A DNA stretch of 6,620 nt from Clostridiales bacterium (GTDB taxonomy: Bacteria > Bacillota > Clostridia > Peptostreptococcales > Anaerovoracaceae). Position 1 is the first letter of the stretch. The number at the start of each line of letters is the position of its first letter. Positions 1 to 5,721 of the stretch are shown one piece after another. The notes under the pieces were generated by a model. That model made no database searches. It had not been told where the DNA came from and saw only the letters and a list, made by a program, of their open reading frames with translations. Where the stretch lies: contig JAAZGD010000005.1 in NCBI GenBank assembly GCA_012511395.1, positions 1-6,620 of the forward strand, read 5' to 3'. Position numbers and translations under genes: made by a program.

Positions 1-74
1 GGAATAAGGCCCTTGCTTCTTAGTTGCTTAGCCTTAGACTTGGGCTCTCTGACTGTTCCTGTAATCTTGTCCAT
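1..74 (-). CDS. rplY: Ribosomal protein L25 / general stress protein Ctc, N-terminal fragment (runs off left edge)
   Basis: The reading frame starts at the ATG at 74-72 and stays open to the window edge, giving 24 codons plus CC, which fixes Pro25. The start is well supported: AAGGAG (85-80) sits five bases upstream. The peptide begins MDKITGTVREP and continues with a basic stretch (KSKAKQLRSKG) followed by LIP. This resembles the start of L25/Ctc, where a short beta strand leads to a basic, Lys/Arg-rich stretch and then an (I/V)P(A/G)V(V/L)YG motif. L25 binds 5S rRNA in the large ribosomal subunit; Ctc is the longer Gram-positive form with a C-terminal TL5-type domain, which cannot be seen here. 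The gene is transcribed divergently from the aminopeptidase. Only 25 residues are visible, so the family call is an inference; that it is a real coding start is firmer. Confidence 0.68.
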   Translation of the reverse strand, partial: MDKITGTVREPKSKAKQLRSKGLI

Positions 75-93
75 AAATACTCCTTCTTATATA

Positions 94-112
94 GAAAGGT
101 CTGTACCCTTTC
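94..112 (-). other. Small stem-loop in the L25 leader
   Basis: GAAAGG (94-99) and CCTTTC (107-112) form a perfect 6-bp inverted repeat around a 7-base loop. If the minus-strand promoter at 127-155 is used, transcription starts near 120, so this hairpin lies close to the 5' end of the L25 mRNA, about nine bases before its AAGGAG. It could stabilise the 5' end or affect translation. On the plus strand the same hairpin is followed by a run of seven T (117-123), so it also resembles a weak terminator for transcription running rightwards. No function is shown by the sequence. Confidence 0.4.
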
Positions 113-126
113 ATTATTTTTTTATT

Positions 127-155
127 ATTATACCAAAAGTTGCCTATAATCACAA
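127..155 (-). promoter_or_regulatory. Sigma-A-type promoter for L25
   Basis: On the minus strand there is a TTGTGA -35 box (155-150), a spacer of exactly 17 bases, and a perfect TATAAT -10 box (132-127). The TGG just before the -10 box is an extended -10 (TGn) element. The predicted start of transcription is near position 120, giving a leader of about 45 bases before the L25 start codon. This is a strong vegetative promoter, as expected for a ribosomal protein gene. I saw no sigma-B-like promoter here. Confidence 0.75.
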
Positions 156-168
156 GAAAAGTTATAGT
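140..168 (+). promoter_or_regulatory. Candidate sigma-A-type promoter for the aminopeptidase gene
   Basis: On the plus strand TTGCCT (140-145, four of six matches to TTGACA) is separated by 17 bases from TATAGT (163-168, five of six matches to TATAAT). Transcription would start near 175, leaving a leader of about 60 bases before the TTG start at 235. The site physically overlaps the divergent L25 promoter (127-155), so the two should compete for RNA polymerase. Other A+T-rich hexamers nearby (TATAAT at 145-150, TATGAT at 176-181) have no matching -35 box. Confidence 0.45.
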
Positions 169-221
169 TATTGAGTATGATAATGAAAAATTACGGGTAT
201 ATAAATAAATCAAAGATTTAT

Positions 222-228
222 GGGAGGT
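222..228 (+). promoter_or_regulatory. Ribosome binding site GGGAGGT that decides the aminopeptidase start
   Basis: GGGAGGT matches the anti-Shine-Dalgarno sequence and ends seven bases before TTG at 235-237. It lies downstream of, and overlaps, the ATG at 220-222, so it cannot serve that ATG. The bases before 220 are A/T-rich with no purine-rich binding site. Initiation at TTG 235 is therefore preferred. Confidence 0.8.
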
Positions 229-234
229 AAGAAA

Positions 235-1344
235 TTGGATTCAAGAATTATTAAACTGGCACAGCTTCTTACAGGTTACTCTGTACAGGTAAACAAGGGT
301 GAGAAGGTTCTTATAGATTATGAGGGAGAAGCCACAAAGCCTTTGGTAAGACAGCTTATTAAAGAGGTTTACAAGCAAGGCGGTCTTCCTTACATTACAA
401 GCCGTGACAGCTCCATACAAAGAGAAATCCTTCTTTCTGCAACAGAAGATCAGCTTTCATCACTAAATAATCAGAAGCTTTATGAGATGAAGGAAATGGA
501 CTGCTACATTGCAATCCGCGGCTCTGAAAATACGGCTGAGCTTTCCGACGTACCAAGCTCACAAATAAATATGTATCTTAATGCATTGAAACCTGTGCTT
601 GATTATAGAGTGAACAACACTAAATGGGTAGTTTTAAGGTATCCCAATCCTTCCATGGCTCAATTAGCTAACATGAGTTTAGAAGGGTTTTCGGACTTTT
701 ATTTTGATGTTTGTACCATGGATTATAAAAGGATGGCTTATGCCATGGACAGCCTTGTAGAGCTGATGGAGAAGACTGACAAGGTGAGAATTATTCAGAA
801 GGATACTGATCTTACCTTTTCAATTAAGGGTATGAAAGCCATTAAGTGTTCCGGGGAAAGAAATATTCCGGATGGAGAAGTCTATACTGCTCCTATTAGG
901 GATTCTGTAAACGGCACCATAGCCTTTAATACTAAATCAGAGGAAATGGGCTTCACCTATGAGGACATCAAGTTCACCTTTAAGGACGGAAAAATAGTTG
1001 AGGCGACTGCCAATGACACTGAAAAAATTAATCAGCTTCTCGATACAGATGAAGGTGCAAGATATATAGGAGAGTTTGCCATCGGCTTAAACCCCTACGT
1101 TTTAGAGCCTATGAAGGATACTTTATTTGATGAAAAGATTGCAGGTTCCTTCCATTTTACTCCGGGGAATTGTTATGAGGATGCAGATAACGGCAATAAA
1201 TCTTCTCTTCACTGGGACCTTGTAAGCATTCAAAGGCAGGAGTACGGCGGCGGGGAGATTTGGTTTGACGATGTGCTCATAAGAAAAGACGGGCTTTTTG
1301 TGCCCGACTATCTTAAGTGTTTAAATCCAGAAAATTTAAAGTAA
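235..1344 (+). CDS. M29-family metallo-aminopeptidase (AmpS/PepS/aminopeptidase T type)
   Basis: A cytosolic enzyme that removes N-terminal amino acids from peptides using a two-metal centre; the M29 family includes AmpS, PepS and aminopeptidase T. The frame has an ATG at 220, but the binding site GGGAGGT (222-228) fits TTG at 235. This gives 369 residues starting (M)DSRIIKLAQLL, the usual beginning of this family. Numbered from the TTG, candidate metal and active-site residues are the two Glu of GERNIPDGE (208 and 215), Glu280 in GEFAIGLNP, His307 in HFTPGN, and His326/Asp328 in the HWDLV motif near the C-terminus. The late RKDGLFVP motif is also typical. No signal peptide or membrane segment is seen. 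The length is at the short end for the family but the protein looks complete. It stands alone on the plus strand, has its own promoter candidate (140-168), and its stop codon directly touches the stop of the convergent pdp gene. Substrate preference cannot be read from the sequence. Confidence 0.9.
   Translation: MDSRIIKLAQLLTGYSVQVNKGEKVLIDYEGEATKPLVRQLIKEVYKQGGLPYITSRDSSIQREILLSATEDQLSSLNNQKLYEMKEMDCYIAIRGSENTAELSDVPSSQINMYLNALKPVLDYRVNNTKWVVLRYPNPSMAQLANMSLEGFSDFYFDVCTMDYKRMAYAMDSLVELMEKTDKVRIIQKDTDLTFSIKGMKAIKCSGERNIPDGEVYTAPIRDSVNGTIAFNTKSEEMGFTYEDIKFTFKDGKIVEATANDTEKINQLLDTDEGARYIGEFAIGLNPYVLEPMKDTLFDEKIAGSFHFTPGNCYEDADNGNKSSLHWDLVSIQRQEYGGGEIWFDDVLIRKDGLFVPDYLKCLNPENLK
1281..1309 (-). 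terminator. Possible Rho-independent terminator of the minus-strand operon, inside the aminopeptidase gene
   Basis: Read on the minus strand, CGGGC (1306-1302) and GCCCG (1294-1290) form a 5-bp G+C-rich stem with a 7-base loop. Two further pairs are possible across one mismatch (1308 with 1288, 1309 with 1287). The stem is followed at once by TCTTTTCTT (1289-1281). It lies about 40 bases past the pdp stop codon, the usual place for a terminator. The same bases encode the conserved GLFVP stretch of the convergent aminopeptidase, so the hairpin could be a by-product of that codon choice. The stem is short and the T-tract is interrupted. Confidence 0.38.
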
Positions 1345-2652
1345 TTATTTAATAACCTTTAACACCACAGATTTTTTAGAAGGAGCAGTGGGGCCCAGAG
1401 TAAAGGCCTTGGCTGCTTCTTTTGCTGCTTCTTGAACCTTTTTCAAATTGTTGCCGTAACATACTCCAAAGGGTTCGCCTTTTTTACAGAAGTCACCGGT
1501 TTTTTTATGTAATATTATTCCTGCAGATAAATCTATGTCCTCTTCCTTGGTTATTCTGCCTGCCCCTGACATTTGGGAGGCTATACCTATTGTCTTAGCA
1601 TGGCATGAATAAACATAACCATCCTCTAAAGGTCCTTCTATTTCAACATCATAAGCAGGTGTAGGAAGCAGTGAGAAATCCTCTATAACCTTTGGATTGC
1701 CTCCTTGGGCTTCAATAAATTCCTTCATCTTGCTTAATGCTTTACCGCTTTTCACAGCATCCTCACATATGGTGCGGCCTTCTTCGTAGGATATGTTCTT
1801 ATCTGAAAGGTGAACCATATAGGCAGAAAGTGATAAGGACAAGTCTAAAAGGTCCTCCGGTCCTTCACCTTTTAAGGTCATAATACTCTCCATCACTTCA
1901 AGGCCGTTACCTATGTAATGGCCTAAGGGTTCCTCCATATCTGTAATCAAAGCTATGGTTTCCTTACCTGCTTTCTTTCCTATGAGAACCATAAGCTCTG
2001 CAAGCTTTACGGCTTCTTCCAGGCTTTCCATAAAAGCGCCGTCGCCGTTCTTCACATCAAGGACTATTTTGTCGCTGCCGCTTGCCAGCTTTTTGCTCAT
2101 TACGCTTGATGCAATTAAGGATATGTTATCCACAGTTTGAGTAACATCTCTTAGGGCGTATATCTTTTTATCTGCCGGAACCACTTTTTTTGTTTGTCCT
2201 ATTATGGCAAGGCCCACTCTGTTAACAATATCTATAAATTCATCTTCATCTATTTCAGTTCTGAACCCCGGAATTGATTCCAATTTGTCTACAGTACCAC
2301 CTGTAAAGCCTAGGCCGCGGCCTGACATCTTTGGAACCTTTACACCTACTGATGCTGCAATAGGGCCTATTATCATGGAGGTTTTATCTCCCACTCCTCC
2401 TGTGCTGTGCTTATCAACCTTTATGCCTTTTATGGCTGAAAGATCTATAACATCGCCTGAAAACCTCATGGCATCAGTTAAATCAACGGTTTCTTCCAAG
2501 CTCATCCCATTAAACCACACTGCCATTAAAAAAGCCGATACCTGATAATCAGGTATTTCATCGGCTGTATATCCTTTAATGAGAAAGGATATTTCTTCTT
2601 TTGAAAGGACTTCTCCCCTTTTCTTTTTTTCAATAAGTGAAGTCATATTCAT
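1345..2652 (-). CDS. pdp: Pyrimidine-nucleoside phosphorylase
   Basis: Cytosolic enzyme that splits pyrimidine (deoxy)nucleosides with phosphate, giving the free base and (deoxy)ribose-1-phosphate. The 435-residue length is normal for the PyNP/thymidine phosphorylase family. It has an N-terminal helical domain, then the phosphate-binding motif KHSTGGVGDKTS (81-92). The family signature follows: SGRGLGFTGGTVDKLES (110-126). The base-binding residues Arg168 (YALRDVT), Ser183 and Lys187 (SSVMSKK) are all present, so it should be active. The C-terminal domain includes GAGR (363-366) and LHKKTGD (381-387). The ATG at 2652-2650 is chosen because AGAGGT (2665-2660) lies seven bases upstream; a second ATG two codons in is too far from it. 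The site overlaps the deoB stop codon, 12 bases away, so it is the last gene of the deoB cluster. Gram-positive context favours Pdp (broad pyrimidine specificity) over DeoA, but sequence alone does not separate them cleanly. Confidence 0.93.
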   Translation of the reverse strand: MNMTSLIEKKKRGEVLSKEEISFLIKGYTADEIPDYQVSAFLMAVWFNGMSLEETVDLTDAMRFSGDVIDLSAIKGIKVDKHSTGGVGDKTSMIIGPIAASVGVKVPKMSGRGLGFTGGTVDKLESIPGFRTEIDEDEFIDIVNRVGLAIIGQTKKVVPADKKIYALRDVTQTVDNISLIASSVMSKKLASGSDKIVLDVKNGDGAFMESLEEAVKLAELMVLIGKKAGKETIALITDMEEPLGHYIGNGLEVMESIMTLKGEGPEDLLDLSLSLSAYMVHLSDKNISYEEGRTICEDAVKSGKALSKMKEFIEAQGGNPKVIEDFSLLPTPAYDVEIEGPLEDGYVYSCHAKTIGIASQMSGAGRITKEEDIDLSAGIILHKKTGDFCKKGEPFGVCYGNNLKKVQEAAKEAAKAFTLGPTAPSKKSVVLKVIK

Positions 2653-2664
2653 GGCAATTACCTC

Positions 2665-3834
2665 TTAAATTATTTTATCCAGGAAGCTCTTTCCCAAGTC
2701 AAGGTCTTCTGTTTCAAGATATGAAGCTATGGTTGCTCCTATATTTGCAAAGGTTTCTCCTGTACCTAGGTTTATCCCCGGTTTTACCTTTGCTCCATAT
2801 ACTAATAGCGGTATGTATTCCCTTGTGTGGTCAAAGCCTTCATGGTCAGGATCGTTTCCATGGTCTGCGCAAATAAATAGAATGTCATCCTCCTTTAAGG
2901 CTTCATATATTTCAGGCAGCCTTTCATCAAAGTCTTTAAGAGCCCTGCCGTAGCCCGAGGCATCTCTTCTGTGGCCAAATTTAGCATCAAAGTCTACAAG
3001 GTTAACGAAAAGCAAGCCTTCAAAGTCTTCTCTTAAAGCGTCTAAGGTTTTATCCACTCCATCCATATTGCTGTCTGTATGAACTGTCTTAGTAACGCCT
3101 TTTCCATTAAATATATCGTTTATCTTTCCAACAGCATAAACAGTCTGTCCTTTATCCTTTACCTTATCTAAAAGAGTAGCTGAAGGAGGAGATACCGAAT
3201 AGTCTTTTCTGTCAGATGTTCTCACACGTTTCCCATCTATTATTTTATATGGTCTTGCTATAACTCTTCCGCAGGCCCAATCACCCACCAACATTTCTCT
3301 TGCAATTTCACAAAGCTCATACAGTTTTTCAAGGGGGATAACATCTACATTTGCTGCAATCTGAAATACACTGTCAGCTGAAGTATAGACTATGGGCTGT
3401 GCCGTTTTCTCATGAAGGGGGCCTAAATCCTCTATGATGACAGTTCCTGATTCTGCATAGTTTCCTAAAACCTTTGTGCCTATCCTTTCTTCAAAAGCTT
3501 TGATGAATTCTTGAGGGAAACCTTCCGGGTAAGTCTTAAAAGGCTCTGTAGTAAGGAGACCTGCGATTTCCCAGTGGCCTGTTGTGGTGTCCTTTCCTTT
3601 CGATGCTTCCTTCATTCTGCCGTAGGAACCCACAGGGTTATCTTCTTTCAGAGAGGGGATCTTTACACCCTCAATATTGCCTAAACCCAAACGGCTTAAA
3701 TTTCTAAGATTTAAGTCGGGATTTTCTTTCATTATATTGCCCAAAGTGTTTGAACCTTCGTCCTTGTAGAGGTGGGCATCAGGTAAGGCTCCTATGCCCA
3801 GACTGTCAAGAACAATAATTATTCCTCTTTTCAT
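2665..3834 (-). CDS. deoB: Phosphopentomutase
   Basis: Interconverts (deoxy)ribose-1-phosphate and (deoxy)ribose-5-phosphate, linking nucleoside phosphorolysis (the neighbouring pdp product) to central sugar metabolism. It is a cytosolic, manganese-dependent member of the alkaline phosphatase superfamily. At 389 residues it is full length. The metal and catalytic residues can all be found: Asp10 (VLDSLGIG), the phospho-acceptor Thr85 in KDTTTGHWEI, Asp154 (TSADSVFQ), Asp283 and His288 (DFDAKFGHRRD), Asp324/His325 (ADHGND) and His336 (FDHTREY). The cap domain lies between about residues 100 and 215. The ATG (3834-3832) overlaps the TGA of the phosphoesterase gene as ATGA, with GGAG (3846-3843) eight bases upstream, so the two genes are probably translationally coupled. 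The pdp gene begins 12 bases after its stop. No purine-nucleoside phosphorylase gene lies between deoB and pdp. Confidence 0.96.
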   Translation of the reverse strand: MKRGIIIVLDSLGIGALPDAHLYKDEGSNTLGNIMKENPDLNLRNLSRLGLGNIEGVKIPSLKEDNPVGSYGRMKEASKGKDTTTGHWEIAGLLTTEPFKTYPEGFPQEFIKAFEERIGTKVLGNYAESGTVIIEDLGPLHEKTAQPIVYTSADSVFQIAANVDVIPLEKLYELCEIAREMLVGDWACGRVIARPYKIIDGKRVRTSDRKDYSVSPPSATLLDKVKDKGQTVYAVGKINDIFNGKGVTKTVHTDSNMDGVDKTLDALREDFEGLLFVNLVDFDAKFGHRRDASGYGRALKDFDERLPEIYEALKEDDILFICADHGNDPDHEGFDHTREYIPLLVYGAKVKPGINLGTGETFANIGATIASYLETEDLDLGKSFLDKII

Positions 3835-4541
3835 ATTATTTTCTCCAGTTTTCCTTCCACGTAATCAAAGGACACAAGGCTGTATGAAATGCCTTCCTTT
3901 TCTCCCTTTAGGCTTTTACTGTGATTCATCATTCCGTGAATATGGCCATAGACAACCTTCTTTACTCCGTATTCATGAAAAAGCTCTGTGAATCCCGAGT
4001 CTTCAAGAAACTCGTTGGTAGGAGGGTAATGCATCATTACAATTATTTCCGCTCCCTTATTTTTTCCATAGCCTGCCAGAAAGGCAGCCTGCAGGGAGGA
4101 CTCCATTCTCATAAGCTCACGCTCATATATCTTCATGTCCTGCTTTGTGAACTCCTCTCCTCCGGGACAAAGCCAGCCCCGTGATCCTGCTATGGCCACA
4201 GAGCCAAGGGGATAAAAGTCATTTTGCAAAAAATACATATCCTCATAAAGTGCGTTCAGCTTTTTAATGGATGTCCACCATAAATCGTGATTGCCTTTGA
4301 TTATAATTTTTTTACCCGGTCTGTCATGAATGAAATCTAAATCATCCATAGCCTCGGGGAGCTTCAGTGCCCAGGATAAATCACCGCACAAAAGCACCAC
4401 ATCTTCTTCCCTTACTGTTTGATCCCAGTGTTCCTTCATAACTTCCACATGGTTTTCCCATACAAGTCCGAAGATGTCCATAGGTTTATCCACCTTGCCG
4501 TTTAATGAAAGGTGCAGGTCACCGATGGCATAAATGTTCAA
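3831..4541 (-). CDS. Calcineurin-like metallophosphoesterase, substrate unknown
   Basis: A 236-residue cytosolic phosphoesterase. The five family motifs appear in order: GDLHL (Asp8, His10), GDLSWA (Asp54), GNHD (Asn84, His85), MMHYPP (His171) and GHIHG (His200, His202). These supply the usual ligands for a two-metal centre, so it should be catalytically competent. It most resembles the stand-alone predicted phosphohydrolases grouped as COG1768; no specific substrate is established to my knowledge. There is no signal peptide or membrane segment. The start codon is TTG (4541-4539), with AAGGAG (4554-4549) seven bases upstream; this site reuses the last two bases of the rmuC stop. The 3' end overlaps the deoB start by four bases (ATGA). 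Coupling to deoB hints at a phosphorylated sugar or nucleotide substrate, but that is only inference from position. Confidence 0.88.
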   Translation of the reverse strand: MNIYAIGDLHLSLNGKVDKPMDIFGLVWENHVEVMKEHWDQTVREEDVVLLCGDLSWALKLPEAMDDLDFIHDRPGKKIIIKGNHDLWWTSIKKLNALYEDMYFLQNDFYPLGSVAIAGSRGWLCPGGEEFTKQDMKIYERELMRMESSLQAAFLAGYGKNKGAEIIVMMHYPPTNEFLEDSGFTELFHEYGVKKVVYGHIHGMMNHSKSLKGEKEGISYSLVSFDYVEGKLEKII

Positions 4542-4548
4542 TTTAAAG

Positions 4549-4554
4549 CTCCTT
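4549..4554 (-). promoter_or_regulatory. Ribosome binding site AAGGAG for the TTG-initiated phosphoesterase
   Basis: Read on the minus strand, TAAGGAG combines the rmuC stop codon (4555-4553) with a near-perfect Shine-Dalgarno sequence. It ends seven bases before the TTG at 4541-4539. This fixes the non-ATG start, since the resulting protein begins directly with the conserved MNIYAIGDLHL. Confidence 0.8.
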
Positions 4555-5707
4555 AAATCTCTTCGTAACCTTCTACATATTCTTCCGGCTCTGTAAGGCC
4601 CAAGGTCTCTTCGGCACTTACATCTTCAAGCTTATCTATATCTCTAAGTTTGGTTTGAATCTTTCTCGTCCTTACTCCCACAAGCTTATCAAGTTCCTGG
4701 TTTGCTTCATTCAACTTATCACGGGTTTTTAGAAGCACATCCTGAAATTTATCAAATTCAGTCTTTACGGCACTTAAAAGGGTAATGATTTCAGAGGACC
4801 TTTTTTCTATGGCCAAGGTCCTGAATCCCATCTGCAGACTGTTTAATAGGGCGGCAAAAGTTGTAGGCCCTGCAATTGTAACTTTATAGTCTCTTTGCAA
4901 AACCTCAATAAGGCCTCTTCTCACAACTTCTGCATAAAGGCCTTCCACAGGAAGAAACATCACACCGAAGTCTGTAGTGTAGGGTGGCTCTATGTATTTA
5001 TCTCTAATATCCTTGGCGCCGGCCTTAACAGCTCTTTCCAGCTCTTTAGCGCTTATATCCACAGCTATCTGGTCCTGGTCTTCATAAGCCTTTATAAGGC
5101 GTAAATAGGGCTCCTGAGGGAATTTGGCATCTATTGGAAGATACATAGGCCCTCGGTCATTTCCCGGCAGTTTTATGGCGAATTCCACCCTTTCCTTTTT
5201 ATCAGGAATAACAGCCACATTCTCTTCATACTGTTCCTTTGATAAAATCTGTTCAAGTATGGCCTTTAGCTGAATCTCCCCCAGTATTCCTCTCGTTTTA
5301 ACGTTGGATAAAACCTTTTGAAGATCTCCCACTCCTGTTGCAAGGGTGCTCATTTCGCCAAGGCCTTCGCTTACTTTTGCCAAGCTCTCCTGAACAAGTG
5401 AAAAGGATTTGGCAATTCTTTCCTCCAGGGTTTTTTGAAGCTTTTCATCTACAGTTGTTCTTATTTCCGTAAGACTTTTATTCTGGTCATCCTGCATTCT
5501 GTTAAGTTTGTCTTCCAGGGTGTTTCTAATATTATCCAGTTTTTGTTCCTGCTCCATGGAAACGCCTGTCAGCTTCTCCTGCATGAAGGAAACTATTTCT
5601 TTCCTGTTTTCCCTTTGTTCTTTCTTGGATTGAACAAGCTGAAAGGCCTGGAAAATTATAATTGCCAGAATAGCGAAAAAAGTTAAAATCAATATTGCCT
5701 CAGGCAT
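4553..5707 (-). CDS. rmuC: RmuC-family DNA recombination protein (DUF195), membrane-anchored
   Basis: RmuC in E. coli limits recombination at inverted repeats, and members of the family have a predicted nuclease-like core; the exact role in Gram-positive bacteria is not settled. The 384-residue protein has one N-terminal hydrophobic segment (about 4-24), then a long charged coiled coil (about 28-125). The RmuC core follows, with KTRGILGEIQL (138-147 region), PIDAKFP (191-197), EPPYTTDFGVMFLPVEGLY (240-258) and AGPTTFAALLNSLQMGFRT (279-297). A second helical stretch (about 310-345) and an acidic tail end it. It is probably held on the inner face of the membrane. The start is firm: AAGGAGGTG (5721-5713) lies five bases before the ATG at 5707-5705. 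The binding site begins right after the stop of the sulfatase gene, and the phosphoesterase follows after 11 bases. Confidence 0.93.
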   Translation of the reverse strand: MPEAILILTFFAILAIIIFQAFQLVQSKKEQRENRKEIVSFMQEKLTGVSMEQEQKLDNIRNTLEDKLNRMQDDQNKSLTEIRTTVDEKLQKTLEERIAKSFSLVQESLAKVSEGLGEMSTLATGVGDLQKVLSNVKTRGILGEIQLKAILEQILSKEQYEENVAVIPDKKERVEFAIKLPGNDRGPMYLPIDAKFPQEPYLRLIKAYEDQDQIAVDISAKELERAVKAGAKDIRDKYIEPPYTTDFGVMFLPVEGLYAEVVRRGLIEVLQRDYKVTIAGPTTFAALLNSLQMGFRTLAIEKRSSEIITLLSAVKTEFDKFQDVLLKTRDKLNEANQELDKLVGVRTRKIQTKLRDIDKLEDVSAEETLGLTEPEEYVEGYEEI

Positions 5708-5712
5708 TGAAA

Positions 5713-5721
5713 CACCTCCTT
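5713..5721 (-). promoter_or_regulatory. Strong ribosome binding site AAGGAGGTG for rmuC
   Basis: This is the best Shine-Dalgarno sequence in the window. It begins immediately after the TAA (5724-5722) of the upstream sulfatase gene and leaves five bases to the rmuC ATG, so ribosomes finishing the sulfatase end next to the rmuC start. Confidence 0.8.

Noticed and set aside
94..123. The leader hairpin read as a plus-strand terminator of an upstream gene
   Set aside because: No plus-strand gene is visible upstream in the window; bases 1-74 code on the minus strand. Its T-tract also coincides with the A-rich start region of the L25 transcript.
145..150. Perfect TATAAT on the plus strand
   Set aside because: No acceptable -35 box at 16-18 bases upstream (TTATTA only). 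It overlaps the -35 region of the minus-strand L25 promoter and is probably coincidental.
1384..1423. Possible plus-strand terminator for the aminopeptidase: AGCAG (1384-1388) with CTGCT (1413-1417) and GGCC with GGCC, then TTCTTTT
   Set aside because: The stem is broken by an internal loop and wobble pairs, and the T-tract is short. It is encoded by conserved pdp codons, so I do not list it as a feature.
2204..2545. 113-codon open frame on the plus strand opposite pdp
   Set aside because: It lies wholly antisense to conserved pdp sequence, has no recognisable protein features and no ribosome binding site that I can see. It is a by-product of the pdp codons.
3921..4184. 87-codon plus-strand open frame
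   Set aside because: Antisense to the catalytic motifs of the phosphoesterase; composition is that of a shadow frame. The same applies to the open plus-strand frames at 1955-2140, 2637-2953, 3794-3991, 4895-5104 and 5435-5686.
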